Source: Arthrobacter celericrescens (lineage in GTDB: Bacteria > Actinomycetota > Actinomycetes > Actinomycetales > Micrococcaceae). From it: DNA of 64,000 nt. Position numbers and translations under genes: made by a program. Every line of letters starts with the position of its first letter. The stretch's first letter is position 1. The notes under the pieces are model-generated. The model had not been told where the DNA came from. It made no database searches and saw nothing but the letters and a program-made list of their open reading frames with translations. Shown in pieces: positions 17,486 to 27,009 of the stretch. Location of the stretch: contig NZ_QYLP01000031.1 in assembly GCF_003614925.1 (NCBI RefSeq), positions 1-64,000 of the forward strand, in the 5' to 3' direction.

Positions 17486-18307
17486 GTGAACAGCATGATT
17501 ATCAATACGTTTTCATATCTTTGGTCAGCGACGGCGATCGATGCGATAGCCGAGCTTGTCGACAACGGCTACAAAACGTTCGAGGTTCCAGTCAGTTCTC
17601 CGCACTGCTGGCCGGATGAGTTAACAACCTCCGAACGCACGGCCGTCCAAGACAGGCTCAGCCGGTACGGTGCGAAAATACGGTCCTTGAACGCTGGCGG
17701 CTATGACATCAACCTGGCCAGCCCCGGGGCCAGCATGCGCCGCAAAAGTATTGATCACATCAAGTCGGTAATTGACTTGGCGGCCGCTTGGGACGTAACC
17801 GAGGTTGTGATCTCCCCCGGCACCCGCCGTCCTATGATCTCGCCCTCGCTCGAAAGCGTCCACGGATGGATGTATGAAAGCCTGGAAAGTCTCATCCCGG
17901 TGGCCAAGCAGGCCGGCACACGATTGCTCTTCGAAAACACCCCGTACTGCTTCACTCCCACAATCCAGGACTTGGCAGGTGTCGTCAGCACGATCAACGA
18001 CGATTCCGTCAAGATCGTCTACGACGTCGCCAACGCCGCTTACATCGGAGAAGATCCCGTCGCTAGTCTGCGGGAGCATCACCAGGCCATCGGACTGGTG
18101 CACATTTCCGACACCGGCGTGGAAACTTGGGGTCACGACCCCATCGGCACGGGAGTCATCAACTGGACTGGGCTGGGCGACGCCGTCAAGGACACGTGCG
18201 GCGTCGGGAATGTCGTTCTGGAGATCATCCGTGAGGACAATCCGGTCCACGAATTTGCGAAAGCAATGCAGGACCTCAAGAACCACGGATGGGAACTGGA
18301 GAGTTAA
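17486..18307 (+). CDS. Sugar phosphate isomerase/epimerase (xylose isomerase-like TIM barrel) 2
   Basis: A 273-residue TIM barrel with the ligand set Glu150 (LLFENTPY), Asp180 (IVYDVAN), His206 (LVHISDT) and Glu246 (VLEIIRE). It is distinct from the barrel at 10877-11776 but of the same superfamily. The GTG at 17486 follows a GAGGA site at a somewhat long distance; an ATG at 17495 is an alternative. It lies 107 bp after the MFS gene without an obvious terminator, so it may share that transcript. Confidence 0.88.
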   Translation: MNSMIINTFSYLWSATAIDAIAELVDNGYKTFEVPVSSPHCWPDELTTSERTAVQDRLSRYGAKIRSLNAGGYDINLASPGASMRRKSIDHIKSVIDLAAAWDVTEVVISPGTRRPMISPSLESVHGWMYESLESLIPVAKQAGTRLLFENTPYCFTPTIQDLAGVVSTINDDSVKIVYDVANAAYIGEDPVASLREHHQAIGLVHISDTGVETWGHDPIGTGVINWTGLGDAVKDTCGVGNVVLEIIREDNPVHEFAKAMQDLKNHGWELES

Positions 18308-18419
18308 CTCCTCACGCCGAAAACCGGGCTCCACCAAGAATTTATTCGAGCATGGAAGAAACCAGCATTGTTGAGATCTGATTTTCAATGCGAAACAACC
18401 TGAAAGAGGAGTTTGTGTA

Positions 18420-19208
18420 ATGAGGGCTTTGGTCAGTGGCGGAAGCAGCGGAATCGGCGCAGCAGCATCCCTGAGACTCGCGGAGGCAGCCCTTGCGCGC
18501 GGGGAGCAGCCAATGATTGCAGTCTGCGGACACGAATCAAACAGCAGCCAAGAGCAGGTTGTTCGTTCAATCCAGGCTATGGGAGGCACCGCCATCGCAC
18601 TGGCGGGTGATCTCGGCGACCCCATCGTGCCAAGCCAGCTGGTCAAAGCTGCAGTTGCAGAATTCGGTGGCCTGGACGCGTTGGTAGCCAATGCCGGAAT
18701 CGCCAACCCCGGACCCATATGCGACGTCTCCCTTGAAGACTGGGACGCAATGTTCTCCGTCAACCTGCGCGGCCCATGGCTTCTCGCCAAAGCAAGCTAC
18801 CAGCACCTAAAGGACAGCCACGGCGCCGCCTGCTTCACCTCGTCAATGTCCGGTCAACAACCACACGCGGGATCCGGCGCCTACAGCCCAAGCAAGGCCG
18901 CACTGACAATGTTGGCCCAGACACTCGCATTGGAATGGGCACCCGACGGCATCCGCGTCAACGTAGTCTCCCCCGGCATGACCCACACTCGGATGACCGA
19001 AAAAATGTATGAAGATCCCAAAATCAAGAAGGCACGGGAGGAAATTATCCCGCTCGCAAGAATAGGAGATCCGATGGACATCGCCAACGTGATCGAATTT
19101 CTCGTAAGCCCACTGTCCGGCTACGTCACCGGTCAAGATATCTGCGTCGATGGCGGCTTCTCTAAGTCCATTCTTAGCCATATCCCCGGACGACCCAGCT
19201 CGAAATAA
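18420..19208 (+). CDS. SDR-family oxidoreductase
   Basis: A 262-residue classical SDR. The cofactor loop is SGGSSGIG (6-13), with Asn115, Ser141/142 and YSPSK (Tyr155, Lys159). The last residues (TGQDICVDGGFSKS) are the usual SDR ending. AAAGAGGAG lies before the ATG. It follows the TIM-barrel gene by 112 bp and is closed by a perfect hairpin. It could complete the sugar pathway or act as an independent 3-ketoacyl-type reductase. Confidence 0.9.
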   Translation: MRALVSGGSSGIGAAASLRLAEAALARGEQPMIAVCGHESNSSQEQVVRSIQAMGGTAIALAGDLGDPIVPSQLVKAAVAEFGGLDALVANAGIANPGPICDVSLEDWDAMFSVNLRGPWLLAKASYQHLKDSHGAACFTSSMSGQQPHAGSGAYSPSKAALTMLAQTLALEWAPDGIRVNVVSPGMTHTRMTEKMYEDPKIKKAREEIIPLARIGDPMDIANVIEFLVSPLSGYVTGQDICVDGGFSKSILSHIPGRPSSK

Positions 19209-19222
19209 CAGAACTGAAGGCC

Positions 19223-19258
19223 GGTCATGGGCCGCAGGACTACCTGCGGCCCATGACC
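19223..19258 (+). terminator. Terminator after the SDR gene
   Basis: A perfect 16 bp stem (GGTCATGGGCCGCAGG and its complement) with a four-base ACTA loop, 14 bp after the SDR stop. It probably ends the transcript that includes the MFS, TIM-barrel and SDR genes. Confidence 0.8.
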
Positions 19259-19441
19259 TTCAGACGGCCGAATCGTCTCCAGAACAAGGATGGCACGCAA
19301 GGAGGTGCCGAAACTTATTCCGTCCAAGCTGGTGACTGACACGGGCTCGCGGGATACCGGCGTTCGCGAGGTGGCCGGCGGCGGAGCTTATTGATAGCCG
19401 TTCGAACTTCATTTAGCAAGAGACGAGGAGGCACCTTGTAT

Positions 19442-19684
19442 ATGGCAAAAAGCATTCTCGACGGCACCGAATGGACCGCCACAGAATTTGCGGGTCTCCT
19501 GCCCGAAGAGCAGAGAGCAAACCGTCAGGAGTTGGCATGCCTGTCTTGTAACGGACGCGCTGTGTTCCGAGCGGGACAGCAACGTCAGCCGTCGTTCGCA
19601 GCCCGACACCGGCAGGACTGCCGATTGGTTTCGAGGCCGTGGAGCGCCTTCAGATTCCTTGCAGAAGCAGGACGAGGTACTTAG
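19442..19684 (+). pseudogene. Small zinc-ribbon-like remnant
   Basis: An 80-residue frame (ATG 19442, preceded by GAGGAGG) with LACLSCNGRAVFRAG and a later RHRQDC, reminiscent of the CxxC...C ribbon at the N-terminus of some actinobacterial CoiA-like proteins. The frame ends abruptly and the next ~350 bp to 20041 have no continuation I can recognise. A truncated or frameshifted gene is the best reading; a small intact protein is possible. Confidence 0.35.
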
Positions 19685-20041
19685 CGTTCCGTACGCATGG
19701 TTCCGCAGATTGATCACCACACTTCGCCGGCCGTTTCGAGCACTGACGGCTTGTCATGGACACCATAACGAGTTTGAGCCTGGACTCGGAGGACTGTGCC
19801 TGGACCTTGCACCAGCCCGAGGACCGAATATCCAACATCGACCTTCTGAGATAGGCGCGAATGTCCCCGAAGGCAGCTATTTCTGCCGGAGGTTCGGCTT
19901 CACACGACTCCTACGGCTCCTTTCGCCTCCTGCCTAGCCGTCCCGGTGAGAGTTTCGGTGCCGAGGATGGAGGCCCTGGCGTAGACCGGCCATCTAAGCT
20001 CCGGCCGAGCAGTGGCTGAACCACTTACCCAAACAGGACCT

Positions 20042-20923
20042 TCAATGGCCTACAGCTATCGGAGCCCGTACGGCATTGCCCCACTCGGTCCATGAGCCGT
20101 CGTAGTTCCTCACCCTGTCCATGCCCAGCAGGAAAGTCAGGGCGAACCACGAATGGCTTGACCGCTCGCCAATGCGGCAGTAGGTGGTAACTTCATCGTC
20201 GGCTCGCAGGCCTACTTCATTGAAGTAGATCTCCTCGAGTTCCCTCCGCGGCCGGAACGTCCCGTCTTCGGAAACAGCCCGCGCCCACGGGACATTGCGA
20301 GCCCCAGGGATATGCCCGCCACGAAGGACCCCCTCCTGCGGGTAATCGGGAATTGAAGTCCGCTCACCCGTGTACTCCTCAGGGCTGCGGATGTCGATGA
20401 GCGATAGGCCGAGGTGTTTCTGGACGTCATCCTTGAACGCCCGGATGGACGAGTCATCGCGCATGACTACCGGATAGGACACTGCGGTCTTGGCGGCCGG
20501 CACCGACGTCTCAAGGGGACGCCCTTCAGAGATCCACGTTTCCCGCCCGCCGTCGAGCAAGCGGACGTCAGGATGGCCAAAGAGCCGGAACACCCACAGG
20601 GTATAGGCAGCCCACCAGTTGTGCTTGTCACCATAAATGACAACGGTGCTGTCCCGAGAAATACCCCTGGACGTCATAAGATTGGCAAATTCCCGCCCTG
20701 TCAAATAGTCGCGGATAACAGGATCGTTCAGATCTGTATGCCAATCAATTTTGACGGCCGACGGAATGTGGCCCAGTTCATAAAGAAGCGGATCCTCGTC
20801 AGACTCCACGATGACCAGTCTGTCATCGGCCATGTGCCGTACAAGCCATTCGGCCGTAACCAGCCTGTCAGAATGCGCGTACTCAGTGATTCGGGCGGAA
20901 TGATTGGGAGGTAAAGCCTGCAT
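20042..20923 (-). CDS. Thiosulfate sulfurtransferase (two-domain rhodanese)
   Basis: A 293-residue tandem rhodanese. The N-terminal inactive domain and the C-terminal catalytic domain are both present, and the active-site loop is CRIGERSS with Cys249, the form seen in mycobacterial CysA-type sulfurtransferases. It transfers sulfur from thiosulfate or mercaptopyruvate to cyanide or other acceptors in the cytoplasm. It lies alone, pointing away from the CGNR regulator, and may serve sulfur supply or detoxification. Confidence 0.92.
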   Translation of the reverse strand: MQALPPNHSARITEYAHSDRLVTAEWLVRHMADDRLVIVESDEDPLLYELGHIPSAVKIDWHTDLNDPVIRDYLTGREFANLMTSRGISRDSTVVIYGDKHNWWAAYTLWVFRLFGHPDVRLLDGGRETWISEGRPLETSVPAAKTAVSYPVVMRDDSSIRAFKDDVQKHLGLSLIDIRSPEEYTGERTSIPDYPQEGVLRGGHIPGARNVPWARAVSEDGTFRPRRELEEIYFNEVGLRADDEVTTYCRIGERSSHSWFALTFLLGMDRVRNYDGSWTEWGNAVRAPIAVGH

Positions 20924-21004
20924 TGAGGTCCTTAGTGGGGTTGGTAGCCCGGTGAACGAAAAGACCCCTTCTGCCCATTGTTCATGAACGAACAGAAATG
21001 GGAG

Positions 21005-21622
21005 TCAATTCACGAGCCTTGATTCAAGTTTTCGGGCCCGGTGTGCCCGGAGATTCGCCGGGTTTCCGCAGATTTTTACGTCATGCCACACGCCGCTGTT
21101 GTTGCGTGAGCGATCAAAGAACGCAACCCTGCATTTTTCGCTTCGGCACAGTTTGAGCCGGTGCCAGGTCCCTGCGAGTTGGGCCTGGAAAATCTCTGTC
21201 ATTGTCAGGGATTCAATATGCCCGGCTCCGGCTCCCTGTGGTTCAGCCTGGATCTCGCCATTCGATTTGAGCCTCAGGGATGTGGCGGTCGTCCAGACTG
21301 TGGGCAATGCGTCGATGTCTGAATCAACGACGGCGTCAGGGTCGCCTCCGGCGTTTAGCGTGCTGGCAAGTTCGTCACGAAAGTACCGCAGGTGTTCCAG
21401 GTCGCGTTCCGTAAGTTTGACTTCGACATAACGCCGGCCGGTGGCCAGTGCCCACTGTTCCAGACCAGCATCCAGCCAATCCTGGGCAAGCCCGAGATCA
21501 AGCAACAAATCGGTCCTTCGAGGCTTTCCAGCGGATTTCGTGTTGAGCAGGTCATGCACAAAACCCAGCCCTCCAGGAGCACTTTCCATGTCATAGCGTT
21601 GCGTCGCGTTCCAGTCGCTCAC
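21005..21622 (-). CDS. CGNR zinc-finger (ABATE-domain) regulator
   Basis: An N-terminal ABATE domain (PGGLGFVHDLLNTK) is followed by a C-terminal CGNR-type zinc finger: CRSEKCRVAFFDRSRNN, then the diagnostic ICGNPANLRAHRARK. These proteins are stress- or pathway-linked transcription regulators in actinobacteria. The GTG at 21622 (205 residues) has GAGAGGG upstream; an in-frame ATG at 21661 lacks a ribosome site. It lies 45 bp downstream of the enoyl-CoA hydratase gene on the same strand and may control that operon. Confidence 0.88.
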   Translation of the reverse strand: MSDWNATQRYDMESAPGGLGFVHDLLNTKSAGKPRRTDLLLDLGLAQDWLDAGLEQWALATGRRYVEVKLTERDLEHLRYFRDELASTLNAGGDPDAVVDSDIDALPTVWTTATSLRLKSNGEIQAEPQGAGAGHIESLTMTEIFQAQLAGTWHRLKLCRSEKCRVAFFDRSRNNSGVWHDVKICGNPANLRAHRARKLESRLVN

Positions 21623-21679
21623 TGCATCCCTCTCGCCGACTTCCAGGGCACCCCTGGCCATCTACCATGTTAAGTGCGA

Positions 21680-22468
21680 TTAGCGGCCTTGAAATTCCAA
21701 CACAGGCCGTGGCCGTCCTGCTTCCAGTGCCTCCACGGCCGATTTCAACCCGGCTTGGGTGTCTTCGCGATCAAACAACGGCATGGCAATATCGAACATC
21801 GCTTGGTCCGCCGCAGCGACGCCACCCAACGACCAGGTTCTCAGCAGTGCCTTGTGCGCAGCGTATGCCTGTGTGGCTCCGGTAGCGATCCGTTGGGCAA
21901 ACGCCAAGACTTCTTCGGTGAGCTTGTCGACGGAAACGACGCGGTTCACGACTCCTGCACGGTTCATTTCCGAAGCGGATACTTTCTCCGAAGTCATCGC
22001 CCATTCTGCTGCCCGGGTCTTTCCTGCCCTTTCGGCGACCCGATAGATGCCACCCAACAGCGTAACGATGCCAAGAGTTTGCTCTGGATGCCCGAACTCC
22101 GCTGATTCTGCTGCGAAAATGAGGTCAGCTCGCAAGGCGAGTTCAAACCCTCCTCCAAAGCAAAGGCCCTGGACTTCGGCAATCACCGGCATTGGCAGCT
22201 GCTCCAACTGGTTGAAGACTGACATGTAGCGTTCAAACAAGGCACGCAACTCCCGCGTTTCCGCGCCCGGCCACGTCATAATGTCCCCTCCGAAGCTGAA
22301 GTCCGCGCCTTCAGCCCGAATAATCACCACACGGGCGTCGCTACTGCCTATGGCGGTTATGGCTTCGGAAAGTTCGTCCGCCATCTCAAGGTCGATTCGG
22401 TTCTGGGGCGGATTGTCCAGGACGATGGTGGCAGTCTGATTGTGGACCGAGAACGTAAGGTGGGTCAT
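21680..22468 (-). CDS. Enoyl-CoA hydratase/isomerase family protein
   Basis: A 262-residue crotonase. The oxyanion-hole segments FSFGGDIMTW and CFGGGFELALRADL are intact. The position of the catalytic Glu (HPEQTLGI) is filled, but the second acidic residue of true hydratases is not clear, so hydratase, isomerase or C-C hydrolase activity are all possible. ATG 22468 is preferred over 22474 by spacing to AAAGGG. It shares an operon with a hydrolase, a flavin reductase-like protein and a regulator. Confidence 0.88.
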   Translation of the reverse strand: MTHLTFSVHNQTATIVLDNPPQNRIDLEMADELSEAITAIGSSDARVVIIRAEGADFSFGGDIMTWPGAETRELRALFERYMSVFNQLEQLPMPVIAEVQGLCFGGGFELALRADLIFAAESAEFGHPEQTLGIVTLLGGIYRVAERAGKTRAAEWAMTSEKVSASEMNRAGVVNRVVSVDKLTEEVLAFAQRIATGATQAYAAHKALLRTWSLGGVAAADQAMFDIAMPLFDREDTQAGLKSAVEALEAGRPRPVLEFQGR

Positions 22469-22522
22469 TGGCATAAGCCCTTTCGCTAGAAAGTAGTTGC
22501 GAACCAGCTGAATCCGAAGGAA

Positions 22523-23740
22523 TCAGTCGGCGGAGTAGAAGCGGGATTCATCGCCCACGGACTTCCCGAGGCGTGTCCCCAGTTCAGCCGAAAACCGGAG
22601 CGCTGCGTCCAGCGGGCGATGGTGGATGGCGGCCGAGACGATCTGGCCGGCTTCGTCCTTGGTGAGGATAGTGACTCCGTTGATTTTGAGACCGCTGAAC
22701 GCGGTGGCCTGCCATTCAAGGTAGGTGCGCAGCCCATTGACGGTTTGATGGGTGAACTCCAAGGATTCGTAAATAGAGCTGGCGGCGCTCATTACCGCTT
22801 TCACGTTCTCCCGGCCGGTGATCGGCGACCGGATGACGGACGCCTCAAGGACAACGTCGCGGTGGAAGGCCTCGCCAAAGTCGTCCGCGGATTTGCTGGC
22901 AAAGGCGTTTATCCAGCCTTGGACGCCTGCTTCATCAGAGGTAGTGGCAGAGGCTTCGGAAACTTCTTTGAGGAACCGACCGATGAGTCCGGCCACGTTC
23001 TGGGGCTGCTGGACGTGAGGCCAGTGGCCTGCCCCGCTGAGTACTTCCTCCTTCACATACTGGAAGCGCGGGGCAACCGCTGAAGACACAAGTTCAGCGG
23101 TGGCGAAACCGTCCGCTTCACCGCGGATTATTAATACAGGTGAGCCAAATTCGCTCTTCTCAGGGGCGTCCGGGATCCCCTCGTTCCAGCAGTCAACGAG
23201 GTGGGTCACCACTTCCGGGCGGATGCGGCTACCTATATGGGTGAGCTTGTCCAGCCGGGCTTCGTTCAGCCCGCCGCCCAGATACATTCGAACCCCGCGC
23301 TGTGCTTCTACGTCCCCACCGAGCTGCCGGAAGGAGGTGACAGCTTCCTCAGGAAGGTGCGTCCCGCCCAAGGGAACAGGCGTAACAAATACTGCGCCCA
23401 GCACCTTGTCTGGATGGCGAACACCCACGAGTTCGGCCACGAGCGTTCCCATGCTTTGCGCGACGAGCACGACGGGCCTTTCCAGACCCGCCACGACGCG
23501 AGCGACGTCGTCGGCATATCGCACCAGGCTGTACGGGCCTTCGTCCCCGCTCCGGTCCCCCATCCCCGCGAGGTCCAGCCTCAAAAACTGGGCGTTTGCC
23601 GAGGCGAGTTCGGAGACGACGTCGTCCCAGACACTCTGGTCATCCAGGAAACCGTGGATGAAAAGCACGGCCACGTCGCCGCTGCCAGTGGTTGTCAACG
23701 ACGGGTCTTGCTTCTGCAACTGCTCCATTACAGTGCTCAT
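22523..23740 (-). CDS. Alpha/beta hydrolase fused to an NTF2/SnoaL-like domain
   Basis: A 405-residue two-domain protein. Residues 1-270 form an alpha/beta hydrolase: HGF oxyanion segment, nucleophile Ser96 in AQSMG, an Asp in LIIRGEADGF and His in SGAGHWPHVQQP. Residues about 278-405 look like an NTF2/SnoaL-like barrel (GWINAFASKSADDFGEAFHRDVVLEA onward), usually a separate small protein that binds or isomerises hydrophobic substrates. The ATG directly follows the stop of the flavin reductase-like gene. The fusion may pass a ring-opened or lactone intermediate between two sites. Confidence 0.82.
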   Translation of the reverse strand: MSTVMEQLQKQDPSLTTTGSGDVAVLFIHGFLDDQSVWDDVVSELASANAQFLRLDLAGMGDRSGDEGPYSLVRYADDVARVVAGLERPVVLVAQSMGTLVAELVGVRHPDKVLGAVFVTPVPLGGTHLPEEAVTSFRQLGGDVEAQRGVRMYLGGGLNEARLDKLTHIGSRIRPEVVTHLVDCWNEGIPDAPEKSEFGSPVLIIRGEADGFATAELVSSAVAPRFQYVKEEVLSGAGHWPHVQQPQNVAGLIGRFLKEVSEASATTSDEAGVQGWINAFASKSADDFGEAFHRDVVLEASVIRSPITGRENVKAVMSAASSIYESLEFTHQTVNGLRTYLEWQATAFSGLKINGVTILTKDEAGQIVSAAIHHRPLDAALRFSAELGTRLGKSVGDESRFYSAD

Positions 23741-24463
23741 CTACTGCTCCTTGGTGAGGGTCGAGCCGGATGGGGACCAGGCTGCTGTGTTGATGGGTGA
23801 CCAGTCATTCGGCTGACCGTCCAGCCGTGCCATGCGTTGTTTGTGCTTGGCCTTGAGGAGTTCGTCCTCAAGGGGTGTGGTGAACACGTTTTCAACCAGG
23901 GTGTACTCAGCCGCCAACCGCCCGACGGCGGTAACTGCTGCCGTATCAATCCGGCCTCGTTCCAGGTAAAGCTCGTCTTTGACGTGGAAACGGACAACTT
24001 CGCCCCAGACCACGTGATCGTTCATCTCGCCCACAGGGATGATGCGGTTAACGATGCATTCCATTGCGATGGGGGCGTCTTTGATCCTGGGCGCGGACAC
24101 GGCTTGTGAAGCCTCTTTTTCAAGCCCCACTGCCTCAAACTCGTCGACACCCGAGGGAAATTCGAAGGCCGAGGAGTGCAGGGCGTGTGCCTGTGGAAGC
24201 GTCGCCACGTTGACCACAAAGTTTCCCGTTTCGCGAATGTTGACGAACGTGTCCTTGAGGGTCTTGCCGTCTGAGCGGGGCTGCAGCGAGATGGACACCA
24301 TGGGCGGCTTTCGTCCCACCGCCGTGAAGAAGGAAATGGGCGCAAGATTGGCCACCCCTTCGGGAGAGACGGTGCTCACCCAGGCGATAGCCCTGGGAAT
24401 GATGCTTCCGATGAGGAGTTTGTAGGAGTCGACGGCGTCGAGATCCGCACTATTGATGATCAT
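23741..24463 (-). CDS. Flavin reductase-like / FMN-binding split-barrel protein
   Basis: A 240-residue protein of the flavin reductase-like domain family (SIIPRAIAWVSTVSPEGVANLAPISFF, then a GNFVVNVAT segment), which bind FMN and either supply reduced flavin to a monooxygenase or work as flavoenzymes. No partner monooxygenase is in the window. It begins the operon 24463-21005, with AAAGG before its ATG, and its stop abuts the next start. Confidence 0.87.
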   Translation of the reverse strand: MIINSADLDAVDSYKLLIGSIIPRAIAWVSTVSPEGVANLAPISFFTAVGRKPPMVSISLQPRSDGKTLKDTFVNIRETGNFVVNVATLPQAHALHSSAFEFPSGVDEFEAVGLEKEASQAVSAPRIKDAPIAMECIVNRIIPVGEMNDHVVWGEVVRFHVKDELYLERGRIDTAAVTAVGRLAAEYTLVENVFTTPLEDELLKAKHKQRMARLDGQPNDWSPINTAAWSPSGSTLTKEQ

Positions 24464-24681
24464 GGAGAGCCTTTATCTTTCCTCGTCAGTGTGGGGGCGT
24501 TCCTGTTGAAGAAACGCGACCTGAGGCTGCATCGGCGCGGCCTGCGGTGGTGGGAAGTTTTGGAGCCTAGTGAAAGTCGGCTGAAGTAAGCTTATCTGCT
24601 TTACCTATTTCAGACAATAGTGTTGATTCAGAATTCCAAAACGCGCTAAATGGTGCAACCGGCCGCGAGCAGGGCCGGCAG

Positions 24682-25851
24682 CTATCGCTCCAGAACGACG
24701 GCAAGCCCCTGACCGACGCCGATGCAAATGGCAGCAACGCCTACACCGGCTCCACGACGTTTCAGCTCGCGCGCCAGGTGTATAAGAATGCGGGACCCGG
24801 ACGCCCCCAACGGGTGGCCCAGCGCCAACGCTCCACCATGGATATTCACCTTCTCCGGGTCCAGGTCAGGCCAAAGCCGGAGGCACGCCAAACTTTGGGC
24901 GGCGAACGCTTCGTTGAGCTCCACGACGTCCACGTCTGCCCAGGTTTTCCCTGCCCGCGCCAAGGCCTGATTGGCAGCCTCCACAGGCGCAATGCCGAAA
25001 ATGTTTGGATCGTTGCCAGCCACCCCGCGTGAAACGATGCGAGCCAGAGGTTCCGTTTCCAGGGCACCTTCACGGCCGATGAGCATGGCCGCCGCCCCAT
25101 CATTGAGCGGCGAGGAATTGCCCGCCGTTACCGAGCCACCGTCACGGAACGCCGGCTCCAGCCCAGCCAGGGCCACCTCGGAGGTGCTGGGTCGAACGCC
25201 CTCGTCGGTGCGGAGCGCCGAATCCGGATGGGGCACAACTTCGTCGTCGTAGATGCCCTCGGACCATGCCCTGGCAGCCAAGCTATGGCTTCTCACGGCA
25301 AACTGGTCCTGCTCGGTCCTTGATATGCCAAACTTGTCGGCCAGGATTTCAGCCGTCTCGCCATTGGAGATAGTCCAGGCCTCGTTCATCCGGGGGTTGA
25401 CCATACGCCAGCCCAGCGTCGAACTGTGCAGGGTTTCAGGGCCGGCCGGGTACGCCCGCTCGGGTTTTGCCAGGATCCAGGGCGCCCTGCTCATCGATTC
25501 AACGCCCCCGGCAACAATCAGCTCCGCATCCCCGATTTCCACGGCACGGCTTGCCTGGATGGCAGCCTCAAGTCCGGAGCCGCACAGTCGATTGACCGTG
25601 ACGCCAGGTACCGACGTCGGAAGCCCGGCGAGCAGCGCAGCCATGCGTGCCACATTGCGGTTATCCTCTCCAGCGCCATTGGCGTTGCCCAGGATCACCT
25701 CGTCAATCCTGTCCGCGTCCAGCCCGGGCTGCCTGTCCAACACTTCGCGGACCACATGGGAGGCCAAATCGTCGGGGCGAACGCTGGCCAATGACTTACC
25801 GAATTTTCCGAAGGGGGTACGGATCCCGTCGTAGATGAAGCTGCTTGCCAT
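24682..25851 (-). CDS. Acetyl-CoA C-acyltransferase (thiolase)
   Basis: A 389-residue degradative thiolase that splits a 3-ketoacyl-CoA with CoA, as in beta-oxidation or beta-ketoadipyl-CoA cleavage. All catalytic residues are visible: Cys90 (NRLCGSG), His346 (GGALALGHPLGASG) and Cys376 (AICIGVGQG). It is divergent from the hydrolase gene at 26083 over a 231 bp control region, and separated by 218 bp from the minus-strand operon below. With the crotonase it gives the core of CoA-ester degradation. Confidence 0.93.
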   Translation of the reverse strand: MASSFIYDGIRTPFGKFGKSLASVRPDDLASHVVREVLDRQPGLDADRIDEVILGNANGAGEDNRNVARMAALLAGLPTSVPGVTVNRLCGSGLEAAIQASRAVEIGDAELIVAGGVESMSRAPWILAKPERAYPAGPETLHSSTLGWRMVNPRMNEAWTISNGETAEILADKFGISRTEQDQFAVRSHSLAARAWSEGIYDDEVVPHPDSALRTDEGVRPSTSEVALAGLEPAFRDGGSVTAGNSSPLNDGAAAMLIGREGALETEPLARIVSRGVAGNDPNIFGIAPVEAANQALARAGKTWADVDVVELNEAFAAQSLACLRLWPDLDPEKVNIHGGALALGHPLGASGSRILIHLARELKRRGAGVGVAAICIGVGQGLAVVLER

Positions 25852-26082
25852 GCTTCTGCCTTTCGTCGTGCATTGGTGAAGAAATCTGGGGTGGGCGGCC
25901 GGCTCGCGACCGTGACAGGAGCATACGCGAAAAACTCGTTGCAGGACAGAGCCTAAAGCTGTACGCTTATTTCACATCTTTACCCCCTTCAACCACACGT
26001 CACAAATTCCCGCGGCGCGCGGCGTTGCTCCCGCGGTTTCACCCTGCCCGTCCGGGGGGCACTGGAAAGAAAAGAGAGACTC

Positions 26083-26976
26083 ATGGCAGAACGACTGGAT
26101 GTTGAATTCACGGCCGATGGGGGCATCACGCTCCGCGCTTGGCTCTACATCCCGGATGGGCCAGGGCCCCATCCCGCCATCACCATGGCCCACGGCTATG
26201 CCGGCACACGCGCCCACGGGCTCGCGGCCTATGCCTCCCGCTTTGCCGACAACGGGTTTGTGGTCCTGGTCCACGACCACCGGAATTTCGGCGCCAGCGA
26301 GGGAGAAATCCGTCACGACATCAATCCATGGCAGCAGATCAAGGACTGGCGTCGTGCGGTGACCTACCTCGAGGGCAGGCCTGAAGTAGACGCGTCCCGC
26401 ATAGGCTTGTGGGGGTCCAGCTACTCCGGCGGGCACGCCCTGGTTCTGGGAGCAACGGAACAGCGGCTCAAAGCAGTCGTATCCCAAGTGCCCGCGATCA
26501 ACGGCCATGTGGCCGGTTCCCGCCGCGCCCTAGGCGACGCCAGAACGGCGCTGGAACAGTCCTTCGTCGACGACGAACGGGACCAGGCTGCTGGTAAGGC
26601 ACCCAGGATGATCGCAGTGGTGAGCAGCGATCCAGCCCAGCCGGCAGCGTACCGGCTTCCCTCCGCCCTGCGCTTCTACACGCAGCCCGGCCCGGAACAA
26701 TACGGCTGGGACAACACCGTCACCTTGCAATCCACCCGGGCAGCGCGCCTCTACGAACCGGGAGTCTGGGCGTCAAGGGTGTCCCCGAAGCCGCTGCTCT
26801 TCATCGTGGCCGCTGACGATGAACTGACTGGCACGGACTTGGCCCTCGAAGCCTACGAACAGGCCCAGGAGCCCAAATCGCTCGTGATGCTTCCGGGAGG
26901 GCACTTCGAGCCTTACGTAGAAAACTTCGAAGAATCAAGCTCTGCCGCCCTCGATTGGTTCTTGCTGCACCTCTAA
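26083..26976 (+). CDS. Alpha/beta hydrolase (acyl/ester hydrolase type)
   Basis: A 297-residue serine hydrolase of the group with DHRNFGASEG and GLWGSSYSGG motifs (nucleophile probably Ser113; His in PGGHFEPY). It is a clear paralogue of 32811-33773, which has DHRGFGTSEG and GLWGSSFAGG at the same places. GAAAAGAGAG precedes the ATG. It is followed by an MBL-fold hydrolase gene, and the same two families recur 6-8 kb downstream, so the two activities probably act together. Confidence 0.87.
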   Translation: MAERLDVEFTADGGITLRAWLYIPDGPGPHPAITMAHGYAGTRAHGLAAYASRFADNGFVVLVHDHRNFGASEGEIRHDINPWQQIKDWRRAVTYLEGRPEVDASRIGLWGSSYSGGHALVLGATEQRLKAVVSQVPAINGHVAGSRRALGDARTALEQSFVDDERDQAAGKAPRMIAVVSSDPAQPAAYRLPSALRFYTQPGPEQYGWDNTVTLQSTRAARLYEPGVWASRVSPKPLLFIVAADDELTGTDLALEAYEQAQEPKSLVMLPGGHFEPYVENFEESSSAALDWFLLHL

Positions 26977-27009
26977 ACCACCACAAACTTCAGGGAAGTG
27001 ACGCATATT

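Noticed and set aside
17621..18790. Long minus-strand open frame (389 codons)
   Set aside because: It lies opposite the TIM-barrel and SDR genes, has no recognisable domain, and its length is explained by high GC content of the opposite strand.
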